A stretch of DNA of 64,000 nucleotides from Paenibacillus zeirhizosphaerae (GTDB lineage Bacteria; Bacillota; Bacilli; Paenibacillales; Paenibacillaceae). The notes under the pieces were generated by a model. It was not told the DNA's origin. It saw only the letters and a program-made list of their open reading frames with translations, and did not search any database. This document shows positions 45,754 through 54,488 of this stretch, piece by piece (within the stretch, counting starts at the first letter, position 1; each line of letters starts with the position of its first letter). The position numbers and the translations under genes are program-made. The DNA is taken from the NCBI RefSeq assembly GCF_030705605.1, contig NZ_JAPCKK010000001.1:248001-312000 (forward strand). Reading direction: 5' to 3'.

Positions 45754-46047
45754 ATGACTACTGCAGATCTTATTACATCGCTCAGGTCAGATATTAAAAA
45801 TGAGCTGCTGCAAGAAATTTTATCGGAGCTTCAACCAGCAATACAACAGCAGTTATACGCTAATATTTTTGATTTTGCTGAAGCATGTAACTACCTCAAG
45901 GTGTCTCAGTCCACCTTGAGGCGGATGCTCCGGACAACGAACATACCGCATTACAAGCAGCGTGGAAAAATTTATTTTAGGCAAATTTCCTTAGACAAGT
46001 GGGCCCAGGAACAAGAAGTGATTACGAAAAACGAGAAAAGCTCATGA
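45754..46047 (+). CDS. Excisionase-like DNA-binding protein
   Basis: 97 residues. The C-terminal half is an HTH_17/excisionase fold: FAEACNYLKVSQSTLRRMLR followed by a wing HYKQRGKIYFRQISLDKWAQEQ, the pattern of MerR-like Xis proteins. Such proteins direct excision or act as small regulators; the phage needs one for its integrase. AAGGAGG lies six bases before ATG 45754. It follows the cro-like gene by 23 bases. Confidence 0.75.
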   Translation: MTTADLITSLRSDIKNELLQEILSELQPAIQQQLYANIFDFAEACNYLKVSQSTLRRMLRTTNIPHYKQRGKIYFRQISLDKWAQEQEVITKNEKSS

Positions 46048-46160
46048 ATCAATATGGCTAATGAACTATGTATTCGAACAAAGCAACAGTATACCCGAAT
46101 GAGGCAACAACGTACTGGAATAATTTGTCGATAATCAATTCTGAGGAAGGGGAAAGGAAC

Positions 46161-46460
46161 ATGATACCACAACACTTATTGGCAGATCGTTACTGGCGGG
46201 GGGCGTTGTATATCTTCACTGAATGTGAAAAATTGCAGCGCTACGTTGGCACTTACATCGATTTTGAGGAGTACACGATTGATAGTGTAGGGCTTAAACG
46301 CATTTCTAAGCCTTGGTCAGAAAGCGAAAAATTCATGCTGAATCTTGCATTACACCTTTTCAACGAAAAGAACAACGTCAATTTGTCGGGCATGGATTAT
46401 TTAGATAGCAACAATAAGGCAATCGCTCTGAAGGCAATTCAGTTGCGCTTTGCAGGGTAG
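46161..46460 (+). CDS. Early phage protein, unknown function
   Basis: 99 residues beginning MIPQHLLADRYWRGALYIF, with aromatic helices and no recognised domain. It has some likeness to small Firmicute phage proteins of the DUF6075 kind, by general pattern only. GGGGAAAGGAAC precedes ATG 46161; the open frame extends 31 codons upstream without a site. It lies in the early rightward operon. Confidence 0.7.
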   Translation: MIPQHLLADRYWRGALYIFTECEKLQRYVGTYIDFEEYTIDSVGLKRISKPWSESEKFMLNLALHLFNEKNNVNLSGMDYLDSNNKAIALKAIQLRFAG

Positions 46461-46465
46461 GGCGC

Positions 46466-46648
46466 ATGAAAAGCGATTTGCTGCAACTTTGGCGGGCCTG
46501 GAGACACCTGCAGGAGCTGATTCGTTTCCGGGCCAGCGGTCAGACGCATGACGCGGCCAATGATTGGCTTGACAAGGAAATCAGTGATTTACAAGTGGAT
46601 ATAAAAAAGCAATCCTCCGGGGTAGGAGCCGGAAGATTGCAGGCTTGA
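46466..46648 (+). CDS. Small helical phage protein
   Basis: 60 residues, mostly amphipathic helix (LLQLWRAWRHLQELIRF). GGGTAGGGCGC precedes the ATG, five bases after the previous stop, so coupling is likely. Its 3' end contains a GCAATC..CCGG hairpin at 46610-46641. No family is recognised. Confidence 0.55.
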   Translation: MKSDLLQLWRAWRHLQELIRFRASGQTHDAANDWLDKEISDLQVDIKKQSSGVGAGRLQA

Positions 46649-46707
46649 AAAAAATTATACGGCATTATTATAACACAATATTGACGCTCTGATAAGGGGA
46701 TGCTCAC

Positions 46708-46896
46708 ATGATCGTGCTTAAAGGGGACATAGTGCGGACAAGCTCCGGGGTTACAGGAGAAGTCACGGACGTGTGGGGAGTTGCCCGGGCATGGCTGCGT
46801 ATACAGTCGGGTGTCGGGATCCATTATGCCCTTGAAACGGATGTTGCCGAGATTGTTAAGCGTCCTAAACGGAAATCACCACGGGAGAGGAGGTGA
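46708..46896 (+). CDS. Small beta-rich phage protein
   Basis: 62 residues. The pattern VLKGDIVRTSSGVTGEVTDVWG resembles a small SH3-like or KOW barrel, and the C-terminus is basic (VKRPKRKSPRERR). AAGGGGATGCTCAC precedes the ATG and the stop overlaps the ribosome binding site of the next gene. A nucleic-acid-binding role is a guess. Confidence 0.6.
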   Translation: MIVLKGDIVRTSSGVTGEVTDVWGVARAWLRIQSGVGIHYALETDVAEIVKRPKRKSPRERR

Positions 46897-46901
46897 TATG
46901 C

Positions 46902-47279
46902 ATGAATGTGGACATTAACAATCTGGCTGGGGGAGCTATGGCTGAGCGGATTAACCGGGAATTAAAGAAGGTTGCCGAGAATGTCATGGACCCTAATACC
47001 AAGGCCGATGCCGTTCGAACCGTGACCGTTCAAATCAAAATCAAACCGAACGACGCGCGCCAAATCGGGAACACAGAAATCGAAGTCAAGTCGTCGCTGG
47101 CTCCGGCCAAGGGCGTTCCGACGCAATTTGTCTTTGATTTCGACAAGGAAGGCAAAGCAGTCATGAAGGAACTGAATTTGAGCAACGACAGGAACCAAAT
47201 GGCTATGAATGATGCCGGGGATGTTGTTGACGGCACAGGGACAAGCCCTAGTGCCAAGGTAGTTGGTTTGTATAAGTAA
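46902..47279 (+). CDS. Phage replication terminator-like family protein
   Basis: 125 residues beginning MNVDINNLAGGAMAERINREL, with VTVQIKIKPN and EVKSSLAPAKGVPTQFVFD. The pattern matches a Firmicute phage family usually labelled replication terminator protein, a name with little experimental support that I know of. GAGAGGAGGTGATATGC precedes ATG 46902. It lies next to the large early protein that usually accompanies it. Confidence 0.7.
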   Translation: MNVDINNLAGGAMAERINRELKKVAENVMDPNTKADAVRTVTVQIKIKPNDARQIGNTEIEVKSSLAPAKGVPTQFVFDFDKEGKAVMKELNLSNDRNQMAMNDAGDVVDGTGTSPSAKVVGLYK

Positions 47280-47315
47280 TCGTCCTTTGAAAATCTAATA
47301 AACGGAGGAATTGAA

Positions 47316-48023
47316 ATGATTAAAGAAGCAATCGAGAAAGTTCTGAGCCTGGCAGAAATTCGGACAACCCAAATCGGTGACCAGGTTTTCACCAGCTCAG
47401 ATTTGAAGCGCGTAAGCGAAGCCATGACCGATACGATCCAGGTGCGGAACTTGACTGGAGTTGTTGACTATATCACCAGCAATTTTGACGACAAGTTTCC
47501 GGTCATCGTTCATATTCAATCACCAACTCAGGTGAGTGTAGTTACCGGGTTTAACCGTGATTTACGGCGTAATGCGCTGATCGAAGCAAACGCTCTGCTA
47601 CCGGAGATTAGGTTTGGGTATTTTTACGACATCGAAAATTTCAATATCCTTCTTCAAAGCTGCTTTGTGCCGACAGATGTACGAGCCGCGCTGCTGTCCA
47701 TTGTCGGCAATGTCAAGGACGAAAAGGTTGTCAATTTCGGTGATGATGGGACGAGCCAGCAGGTTACTGCGAAGGCTGGGGTTGCTACGGTGGAGCAAGT
47801 GAAGCTACCGAATCCGGTATTTCTCAAGCCGTTCCGGACATTTGTCGAGATCGAGCAACCGGAATCTGCGTTTGTGTTTCGAATGAAGGATGGACCTTCC
47901 GCTGCGCTTTTCGAAGCGGACGGCGGCGAGTGGAAGTTGCGTGCAATCGCTGGAATCAAGGTTTATTTGGACGAGCATCTTTCGGAATTGATTGAATCCG
48001 GCCAGGTGGTCATTATCGGTTAA
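47316..48023 (+). CDS. Conserved early phage protein, DUF2303-like
   Basis: 235 residues. FVEIEQPESAFVFRMKDGPSAALFEADGGEWK near the C-terminus, noted by its core EQPESAFVFRM and EADGGEWKL, recalls DUF2303/YfdQ-type phage proteins; the N-terminus (MIKEAIEKVLSLAEIRTTQIGD) is helical. The function is unknown. AACGGAGGAATTGAA precedes the ATG. It follows the replication terminator-like gene in a pairing common in Firmicute prophages. Confidence 0.65.
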   Translation: MIKEAIEKVLSLAEIRTTQIGDQVFTSSDLKRVSEAMTDTIQVRNLTGVVDYITSNFDDKFPVIVHIQSPTQVSVVTGFNRDLRRNALIEANALLPEIRFGYFYDIENFNILLQSCFVPTDVRAALLSIVGNVKDEKVVNFGDDGTSQQVTAKAGVATVEQVKLPNPVFLKPFRTFVEIEQPESAFVFRMKDGPSAALFEADGGEWKLRAIAGIKVYLDEHLSELIESGQVVIIG

Positions 48024-48084
48024 TCTATCCAGGACTACATACCGGGAGGGGAAACCTTCCCGGTAAATCATAGGAGGGACGGAC

Positions 48085-48414
48085 ATGTTACAGCAAGCGT
48101 TGCAAAAGCTACAGCAGGAGATAGGAAAGCACTCCAAGGATGCCTATGTTCAGCATGTAGGGGCATTTTTGATGGGATATGTACGGCAGCACCAGGAGCA
48201 TGCTGCTTTCATTTTAACGGAGGGCAAAACGATCACTGGAAGCCTGGCTGCGATGAAGGAGGAAGCCCGGAAAAAACAGTCCAATCGTGTCGGGGTTCTT
48301 TCGGATCAAGAGGGCTTTGATATCGTTCTGAAATATTTCGGAGTGCCGATGCAACAGGATAAGGCTGCTGTTGCAGCTCCTGTGCTGAAGGCTTCATTAG
48401 ATGATTTACTGTGA
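48085..48414 (+). CDS. PcfK-like protein
   Basis: 109 residues, helical, ending with SDQEGFDIVLKYFGVPM, the closing pattern of PcfK-like proteins. PcfK and PcfJ are named from the enterococcal conjugative plasmid pCF10, and adjacent pairs occur in many Gram-positive phages; their job is unknown. AGGAGGGACGGAC precedes the ATG. The PcfJ-like gene starts 11 bases after the stop. Confidence 0.7.
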   Translation: MLQQALQKLQQEIGKHSKDAYVQHVGAFLMGYVRQHQEHAAFILTEGKTITGSLAAMKEEARKKQSNRVGVLSDQEGFDIVLKYFGVPMQQDKAAVAAPVLKASLDDLL

Positions 48415-48425
48415 GGTGATCGAGC

Positions 48426-49961
48426 ATGAGCCAAAAGGACAAGGCTTTTCACAGATTTTATAAGCATTTTCCGAAAGTAATCGGTAATAACATTCGTGAT
48501 TATGTCACAAATCATGTTTTGAAGGGCAGTCGCTATATCTTTATCCGCCGTGTAAAAGGAATTCAGTTCGGATACTGTACGCATTGTAACGAGCGGTTCA
48601 TGACTTCATCCCCTTTAAAACATAACGAAATGACTGATTGTCCAAAGTGTGGTTCTCGTTGCGAGGTCAAGAACCATGGGACGAGTCGCAAATATATGGT
48701 GGATAATGCTTTTGTCGTCTACTATGAAAAATCTCGGGTGAACCCTGATGCCATCATAGCACGTGCTTTCCGAGTATTTCGGGACTATAGAGGAGATTAC
48801 ACGAGGGTAGAGACTGAATATAACACTACAGCACTTTATCTATTTGAGCCTGGTAATGCGGAAATGTATGAGCACTATTGGTGGCACAAGGAAGACAGAT
48901 ATGTAAAATGCGCTTCAGTTCATTCTCTAGAGCTTAAATCGCAATATGCTAACAATCAGTGCTCTGAAGAAAGCATCAAAAAGGCCATTGAAGGTACGCC
49001 TTATCAATATAGCACTTGGGATCAGCATGACCAGCCTCAATGGGACTACGTAAAATTCTTTGCCTTATACAGCAAATATCCAACTGTGGAGTACCTAACA
49101 AAGCTTGGATTCAAGTATTTTGTTGGTGCAAAACTGTTCGACCATAAGACGTTCAACTGCATCAATTGGACCGGAAAGAACATTAACAGCATCCTGCGGC
49201 TGAATAAGTCGGAGATTAAAGAGGTTCTCCAATACGGCACTCAAGTCAATCCAATACAACTTAGGCTATACCAATTATCCCGTAAGGACAGCAACCGACC
49301 TTCGTTAGCTCAGATCATCGAAGCATTTAAGGGTACCGGTGATGTTATGAGCGAAATGAAATACATCATGAAATACACGAATGTCGGCAAGGTCATTAAC
49401 TATATGAAAAAGCAGATTAATCGTCCAGAGAAACGAAAATACCGGACATACAAGGACATCTTGACGGCCTGGCGAGACTATCTGATTGAATGCAATACCT
49501 TAGAGTTTGATTTGTTCAATGAACGGATCATTTTCCCTTCAAATCTCTTCGCATCCCACCAGAAAACCATGAAAATGGTTACTCATAAGCAGAACGAAGA
49601 GACTGACCGGAAAATCAAGAACAGGCAAAAGCAACTCAGCAGATATGTATTTGAGGATGCTGACCTGATCATTAGGCCAGCTCGGTCAACATTTGAATTA
49701 ATCAATGAAGGCAAGGAACTAAGCATTTGTGTTGGAACATATGCGGACAGATATGCCAAGGGGGACACTATTATTTTGCTTGTCCGCAAGAAGCAGGAAC
49801 CTGACAAGCCGTTTTATACCATTGAAGTACGGAATGATGAAATAAGGCAAGTTCAAGGGTTGAAGCATTGTTCTCCTACTAGCGAAGTCAGAGAGTTCAT
49901 AGAGAAATTCAAGAAAACTAAGCTTGCCAAATCTAATGAAAAGGTAGGTATTGCTGTATGA
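48426..49961 (+). CDS. PcfJ-like protein with zinc ribbon
   Basis: 511 residues. The N-terminal part holds a zinc ribbon: YCTHCNERF near 57 and CPKCGSRCEV near 78. The conserved C-terminal PcfJ region covers about 390-490, including LINEGKELSICVGTYADRYAKGD and FYTIEVRNDEIRQVQG, noted for its Cys, His-like and aspartate positions. The fold is uncharacterised to my knowledge. TGAGGTGATCGAGC precedes the ATG. It overlaps the DUF3102 gene by four bases, so the three genes are coupled. Confidence 0.8.
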   Translation: MSQKDKAFHRFYKHFPKVIGNNIRDYVTNHVLKGSRYIFIRRVKGIQFGYCTHCNERFMTSSPLKHNEMTDCPKCGSRCEVKNHGTSRKYMVDNAFVVYYEKSRVNPDAIIARAFRVFRDYRGDYTRVETEYNTTALYLFEPGNAEMYEHYWWHKEDRYVKCASVHSLELKSQYANNQCSEESIKKAIEGTPYQYSTWDQHDQPQWDYVKFFALYSKYPTVEYLTKLGFKYFVGAKLFDHKTFNCINWTGKNINSILRLNKSEIKEVLQYGTQVNPIQLRLYQLSRKDSNRPSLAQIIEAFKGTGDVMSEMKYIMKYTNVGKVINYMKKQINRPEKRKYRTYKDILTAWRDYLIECNTLEFDLFNERIIFPSNLFASHQKTMKMVTHKQNEETDRKIKNRQKQLSRYVFEDADLIIRPARSTFELINEGKELSICVGTYADRYAKGDTIILLVRKKQEPDKPFYTIEVRNDEIRQVQGLKHCSPTSEVREFIEKFKKTKLAKSNEKVGIAV

Positions 49962-50956
49962 CCACTCGCAAATCCACCAAAAAGGCAGAGCCACCCGTTA
50001 CTGTAGTGCCAGCAACCGAAACAACTATTGCCAATCGGACTCCTGATGTTATTGCGGAGGAAATTCGAAGTATAGATCAGAAGCTCAAGGAGAACGTGAT
50101 AGATATTGGAACCAAGCTAATCGAAGCTAAAGGACTGGTCAACCACGGAGAATGGGGAGATTGGTTGAAAAATAATGTGAATTATAGTCAATCCACTGCA
50201 AATAACTTCATGCGTATAGCTTCTGAATTCGCAAATTCTCAAACGCTTATGAATTTGTCATACTCTCAGGCTGTGGAAGTATTAGCTCTGCCAGAAGCTC
50301 AACGAGAATCGTTTGTTGAAGAAAATAATGCATCTGAAATGACGACGCGGGAGTTGAAGGCGGCAATTAAGGAACGGCAGGAGATTGAAAAGCAGCTTGC
50401 TGAGGAGCGGGAGCGTTTGAAAGCTGCTGAGTTGGCCCGCGAGGAAGAGCAGAAACAGCGCGAAGTGTTACGGAAACAATACCAGAACCTTTTAGAAGAA
50501 AGGCAGAAATTAGAGGCCGACTTGACCGCTGCACAGACTGCATCTGAGAAGGCTCCGGCCAAAACAGATGCTAAGACCAAGGCTGAACTGAGGAAGGCAG
50601 AAAAGGCTTTGTCCGAATCTCAACAGCGTCTGGTTTCTCTGGAAGAGGAGATGAAGGCGAAGGAAGCTGAGCTGAATGCCAAGGTAGATGCGGCCATCAA
50701 GGAACGAGAGAAGGAAATGGCTGAGCAGGCCCGGAAGCGTGAGGAGGAATCAGCCAGACAGGTGGCAGAGCTGCAGGAGCAGCTTCGGAAGAACAACAAT
50801 ACAGCGGCCATTAAGGTAAAGGTGAATTTTGAATCTCTGCTTAACAACTTCAACAATCTGATTGGATCAATCGCAGAATTGGAGAATGAAGAACAGAAAA
50901 AGGCCATTTCCGAACGTGTTGCGAAGGTCTGTGACGATATGAAGGCAAAGCTGTGA
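49958..50956 (+). CDS. DUF3102-domain coiled-coil protein
   Basis: 332 residues. The DUF3102 domain spans about 25-115: VIDIGTKLIEAKGLVNHGEWGDWL and SQSTANNFMRIASEF. Residues 140-285 form a long charged coiled coil rich in Glu, Lys, Arg and Ala. DUF3102 has an HTH-like region and occurs in phages and conjugative elements; its role is unknown. The ATG overlaps the PcfJ-like stop (ATGA). Confidence 0.8.
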   Translation: MTTRKSTKKAEPPVTVVPATETTIANRTPDVIAEEIRSIDQKLKENVIDIGTKLIEAKGLVNHGEWGDWLKNNVNYSQSTANNFMRIASEFANSQTLMNLSYSQAVEVLALPEAQRESFVEENNASEMTTRELKAAIKERQEIEKQLAEERERLKAAELAREEEQKQREVLRKQYQNLLEERQKLEADLTAAQTASEKAPAKTDAKTKAELRKAEKALSESQQRLVSLEEEMKAKEAELNAKVDAAIKEREKEMAEQARKREEESARQVAELQEQLRKNNNTAAIKVKVNFESLLNNFNNLIGSIAELENEEQKKAISERVAKVCDDMKAKL

Positions 50957-50962
50957 TATGAC

Positions 50963-51253
50963 ATGTTCTTTTTCTTCTTCGAACAATTTGAGCCTGGTAT
51001 GGTCTGTCGGGTGAAAGGCGGGAGTGATGAAGGGAGGCGGGTGGTTGTCCATCAGATTTTTGAAAACATGCTTTGGTGTTATGATAATCGGCCTGTGACG
51101 TATCGCGTAAATCGCAAGGGCCAGTATGTTATTGATTTTGACCCAGTGTGTGTGTTGACGCCTTATCCTCCCAATGCACTTGAAGCTACAAATGACATCC
51201 CCGAACAAAGGGATGGATGGGGCGAGAGATACTGGAGAGCAAGAATGTTTTAA
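50963..51253 (+). CDS. Small phage protein, unknown function
   Basis: 96 residues beginning MFFFFFEQFEPGMVCRVKGG. Beta-rich and with several charged turns (VTYRVNRKGQYVIDFD); no motif is recognised. The ribosome binding site is poor, so the start could lie at the ATG of residue 12-13. It lies between the DUF3102 and zinc-ribbon genes. Confidence 0.55.
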   Translation: MFFFFFEQFEPGMVCRVKGGSDEGRRVVVHQIFENMLWCYDNRPVTYRVNRKGQYVIDFDPVCVLTPYPPNALEATNDIPEQRDGWGERYWRARMF

Positions 51254-51276
51254 TTCAATGAAAGGAGGGGATTCGC

Positions 51277-51660
51277 ATGTGGCAAATCAGACTATACGAT
51301 CATAATCATTTTTGGAATGAAGAATATGACAAGATGCCTTTGGTCAAAGAGGTTGAATCGGAGCCGGACTACGAATCAATACTGCAAATTGGCGAAAAAA
51401 CATATAAGTGGCGTGCTAAAAGCCCTGCTAATAAAGTGTTCTGCGTCATTGAAATTTCCATTAATCATGATCCGGAGGCAGAGGAGTTCGGTGACTTTAA
51501 ATGTCCATATTGCTCTTCTGTGGATGAGGATGCCTGGGAGCGCAAAGATGACGACACTATTGAGTGCTCGGGTTGCGGCTCCGTGATTGAATTTGAACGA
51601 CATATTGAAGTCAGCTATACCGTGTATCCAGTGAAGCTTGCTCCAATTGTAAATATTTGA
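51277..51660 (+). CDS. Small zinc-ribbon phage protein
   Basis: 127 residues. Two CxxC pairs, FKCPYCSSVDE near 75 and IECSGCGSVIEF near 92, form a zinc ribbon; the N-terminus is a beta domain (MWQIRLYDHNHFW). AAAGGAGGGGATTCGC precedes the ATG. Zinc ribbons of this kind often bind nucleic acid or protein; there is nothing more specific to say. Confidence 0.65.
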   Translation: MWQIRLYDHNHFWNEEYDKMPLVKEVESEPDYESILQIGEKTYKWRAKSPANKVFCVIEISINHDPEAEEFGDFKCPYCSSVDEDAWERKDDDTIECSGCGSVIEFERHIEVSYTVYPVKLAPIVNI

Positions 51661-51685
51661 ACAGATTGTTTGGGAGGTAAAGCTA

Positions 51686-51955
51686 ATGAGCCATATTTCC
51701 CGCAAGGCCCAGGAACTTGTTGAAGCAGCTCTTGGGCCTCTGATTAAATCAGGGGCACCAATTGAGCGGCTGGCGTTGATCGTTTCCAGGGAGTCAGAAA
51801 TTGTTCAGTACCAAAGCATGAACACGCGATTCGGAACGCTTAGAATCGAACCAGGATTTAATGTACGTAAGGGATTGGCCTACATCATTGAAGATGATTG
51901 GCGAAACAAAAGGTGTTTTGCTTGGGTGTACGGATATAAGCAGCAAAGTAGGTGA
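51686..51955 (+). CDS. Small phage protein, unknown function
   Basis: 89 residues with an N-terminal helix (MSHISRKAQELVEAALGPL) and a beta-rich C-terminus with many aromatic residues. TTGGGAGGTAAAGCTA precedes the ATG. It precedes the DnaD-like gene by four bases, so it belongs to the replication operon; no domain is recognised. Confidence 0.6.
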   Translation: MSHISRKAQELVEAALGPLIKSGAPIERLALIVSRESEIVQYQSMNTRFGTLRIEPGFNVRKGLAYIIEDDWRNKRCFAWVYGYKQQSR

Positions 51956-51959
51956 ACAG

Positions 51960-52751
51960 ATGGAATACATCAAGGAAGTAAGCTCCTTTTATGATTGGCT
52001 CGAAACAAACACATTGACTGATTCCGCGATTGTACTTTGGCACGCTTTGATGCACACATGCAATCGGGCGGGATGGCCGGATGAGTTTGCAGTAGCTATA
52101 TCGACCCTTTCGAACAAAACAGGGTTAAAAAAGGATGCGATTAACCGAGCAAGGAACCGGCTGCAACAAGTGGGGCGCATTGATTTTCAGAGCCGTTCTG
52201 GTCAGCAATCAGCAATCTATCGCATTATTCCATTTCAGGTTGCGGCTCAAAAAACGACACAAATTGATTCAAACAGAGATAGCGGCGTATTAAGCGCCAC
52301 AAAGCGCGTCGCAATCCGAGCGCAAACCACATCACAACCTGCGCCACAAAGCGCGTCCATTATAAAAGATTTTAAATCTGCTTCTGCTTCTTCATCTGGC
52401 ACGGGGGAGGTTGAAAAGGGATATGAGTCCTTTTATGCGGCACATAACCGAGTATTCGGATTTGACTGCAATCCATTCCAGAGTAGCCAATTGGCATCTT
52501 ACATCGATCAAGACGGCATGTCAGAAGCCGTGGTTATACGAGCCATTGAACGTGCGGGAAACGCAGCAGCAGGCTACAACTTCAAGCTTATTACCAAGAT
52601 TTTGGATGACTATTTTAAATCCGGGGTCCGCGAGCTGGAGCAGGCTGTTGCGATAGATCGGGAATTTGATAACCGACAGCAAAAGCCTATCCGCAAGCAG
52701 GTCGGGAAAGTCCGCAGTTTCGCGGAAATGGCAAGGGGGACTGAATCATGA
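51960..52751 (+). CDS. DnaD-domain replication initiator
   Basis: 263 residues. The N-terminal winged helix (VLWHALMHTCNRAGWPDEF, LSNKTGLKKDAINRARNRL) binds DNA; a variable linker spans about 95-145; the C-terminal DnaD domain (FYAAHNRVFGFDCNPFQ to ILDDYFKSGV) interacts with helicase-loading partners. It plays the role of lambda O at the phage origin. AGGTGAACAG precedes ATG 51960. The linker-coding DNA carries two 17-base direct repeats at 52294 and 52341 that could be origin iterons. Confidence 0.86.
   Translation: MEYIKEVSSFYDWLETNTLTDSAIVLWHALMHTCNRAGWPDEFAVAISTLSNKTGLKKDAINRARNRLQQVGRIDFQSRSGQQSAIYRIIPFQVAAQKTTQIDSNRDSGVLSATKRVAIRAQTTSQPAPQSASIIKDFKSASASSSGTGEVEKGYESFYAAHNRVFGFDCNPFQSSQLASYIDQDGMSEAVVIRAIERAGNAAAGYNFKLITKILDDYFKSGVRELEQAVAIDREFDNRQQKPIRKQVGKVRSFAEMARGTES
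52294..52357 (+). repeat. Pair of 17-base direct repeats, candidate phage origin
   Basis: GCGCCACAAAGCGCGTC occurs at 52294-52310 and again at 52341-52357, 47 bases apart, so the copies are read in different frames (SATKRV and APQSAS). An AT-rich stretch (ATTATAAAAGATTTTAAATC) follows. Lambda-type phages keep their origin iterons inside the initiator gene. Confidence 0.55.
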
Positions 52752-53101
52752 CTTTGGAAGAGGTAGGGGAGCTGTTTGACAAGATCATTGAGTTTTATCC
52801 GGCCTTTACCGGGGATATGTCCAAATTGCAGAGCTGGCATGAAGCCTTAAAACATATTTCGTTTTCCCTGGCTCATAGCAACCTGATCAAGTACGTTGCT
52901 GATCCAGATAACCGCTATGCTCCACATCCAGGGGCATTGGCTAAACGGCCAGTTGTGACAGAGAGTGAACGCTATCACGAAGGCATGAAAAAGGCTGGTG
53001 CCGTCATGTTGCAAACAAGTGAATCGCTGCGCGAAGATGCAGTTGGTCCTACGGAAGAACAGCGCAGAAAGGTGCGTGAGCTGCTTGAGCAACAACGTTG
53101 A
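52748..53101 (+). CDS. Helicase loader/regulator-like protein (G39P type)
   Basis: 117 residues. An N-terminal helical domain, EEVGELFDKIIEFYPAFTGD with a tryptophan in LQSWHEALKHI, then LIKYVADPDNRYAPHPGALAK, matches the pattern of SPP1 G39P-like helicase loaders. These bind DnaB-type helicase and release it at the origin. The ATG overlaps the DnaD-like stop (ATGA), and the gene overlaps the start of dnaB. Confidence 0.75.
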   Translation: MTLEEVGELFDKIIEFYPAFTGDMSKLQSWHEALKHISFSLAHSNLIKYVADPDNRYAPHPGALAKRPVVTESERYHEGMKKAGAVMLQTSESLREDAVGPTEEQRRKVRELLEQQR

Positions 53102-54488
53102 CCTGCCAAACAATTTGCAGGCTGAACAGGCTGTTATTGGTGCGATCTTGCTGGATGCTCAAGCTTATATGTATGCCGCTGATATTCTGTCGGCTGACCA
53201 TTTTTACAGCATGCAACATGAACTAATCTATAGAGCCTTTACAGATCTGTCTGACGAAGGGAAGCCCATTGATTTAGTATCTGTTACCGCCAGGCTGCAA
53301 GAGAAAAAGCATATTGAACTTGCCGGAGGCGTTTCCTACTTAGGCAAGCTGGCAAAAAGCGTTCCTACTGCCGCGAATATTACCGACTATGCTGAAATCG
53401 TCAAGGATCGTTACTTGCATCGTGAAACAATCTTGTCGCTGGAAGCGCAGTTGCGAGACGCCTGGAAATCAGATACCGGCATGTTGGCGCTGGCCAGTGT
53501 GCAGACTGCTGCTACCAATTTATCAGACAAGGCAGTAAGAGGGAATGAATTCCGTCCTGTGAGAGAAGTAGCCATGGCAGCTTTCGATATCATGGAAAAC
53601 CGCTACACATGTTCGGGGGATGAGGTAACTGGTATTCCTTCAGGATATGTTGATCTGGATAAGATGACGTCCGGTTTCCAGGAGGGTGATTTGATCATTG
53701 TAGCTGCAAGGCCCTCCGTCGGCAAAACGGCATTTGCTCTGAATATTGCACAGAATGCTTCCATTAGAGCAAGGAAAAGGGTAGCTCTGTTCAGTCTGGA
53801 GATGTCAGGAGAACAATTGACGCTACGAATGATCAGCGCCGAGCAGCATGTAGATGCGAACCGCATCCGTACCGGGTTCCTACGAGCGGAAGATTGGGAC
53901 AAGGCAACTTTGGCTATCTCCAGCCTGTCTGAAGCGCAGCTTTATATAGATGATTCATCGGCGTTGACTGTTCAAGAAATCATGAATAAATGCAGGAGAC
54001 TGAAACAGAAGTTCGGTCTTGATATGGTGGTCATTGATTACCTGCAGCTTATTTCTGGAGACCGACGCGAAAACCGGCAGCAAGAGGTATCCGATATATC
54101 CCGGAAGCTGAAGCAGCTTGCAAGGGAACTTCAAGTTCCGGTGATTGCTCTATCTCAGCTCAATCGATCAGTAGAACAGCGCCAGGACAAGCGGCCTATG
54201 CTATCAGACTTGCGAGAATCCGGAGCCATTGAGCAGGATGCCGACATTGTAGCCTTCCTGCACCGGGATGATTATTACGATCAAGAGACTGAAAAGAAGA
54301 ACATCATTGAAATCATTATCGCCAAACAGCGTAATGGCCCGGTCGGAACAGTGGAACTAGTATTTATGAAGAATTACAACAAATTTGCCAATTATGAACG
54401 TACTCACAACATGCCTCAGTCCGAGCAGATCCCCGATTCCGAATTACAGATGAACGGAGAGGGGAGAGAATATTATGAAACAAGATGA
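53085..54488 (+). CDS. dnaB: Replicative DNA helicase, DnaB type
   Basis: About 467 residues. The N-terminal domain starts LPNNLQAEQAVIGAILLD; the RecA-like core has Walker A ARPSVGKTAFALN near 207, VVIDYLQLI (Walker B), SQLNRSVEQRQDKRP with the arginine finger region, and DLRESGAIEQDAD near 375. It unwinds DNA at the phage fork as a hexamer. TTG 53085 is chosen, ten bases after AAAGGTG; GTG 53076 is an alternative. It overlaps the G39P-like gene upstream and the sigma-like gene downstream. Confidence 0.94.
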   Translation: MSNNVDLPNNLQAEQAVIGAILLDAQAYMYAADILSADHFYSMQHELIYRAFTDLSDEGKPIDLVSVTARLQEKKHIELAGGVSYLGKLAKSVPTAANITDYAEIVKDRYLHRETILSLEAQLRDAWKSDTGMLALASVQTAATNLSDKAVRGNEFRPVREVAMAAFDIMENRYTCSGDEVTGIPSGYVDLDKMTSGFQEGDLIIVAARPSVGKTAFALNIAQNASIRARKRVALFSLEMSGEQLTLRMISAEQHVDANRIRTGFLRAEDWDKATLAISSLSEAQLYIDDSSALTVQEIMNKCRRLKQKFGLDMVVIDYLQLISGDRRENRQQEVSDISRKLKQLARELQVPVIALSQLNRSVEQRQDKRPMLSDLRESGAIEQDADIVAFLHRDDYYDQETEKKNIIEIIIAKQRNGPVGTVELVFMKNYNKFANYERTHNMPQSEQIPDSELQMNGEGREYYETR

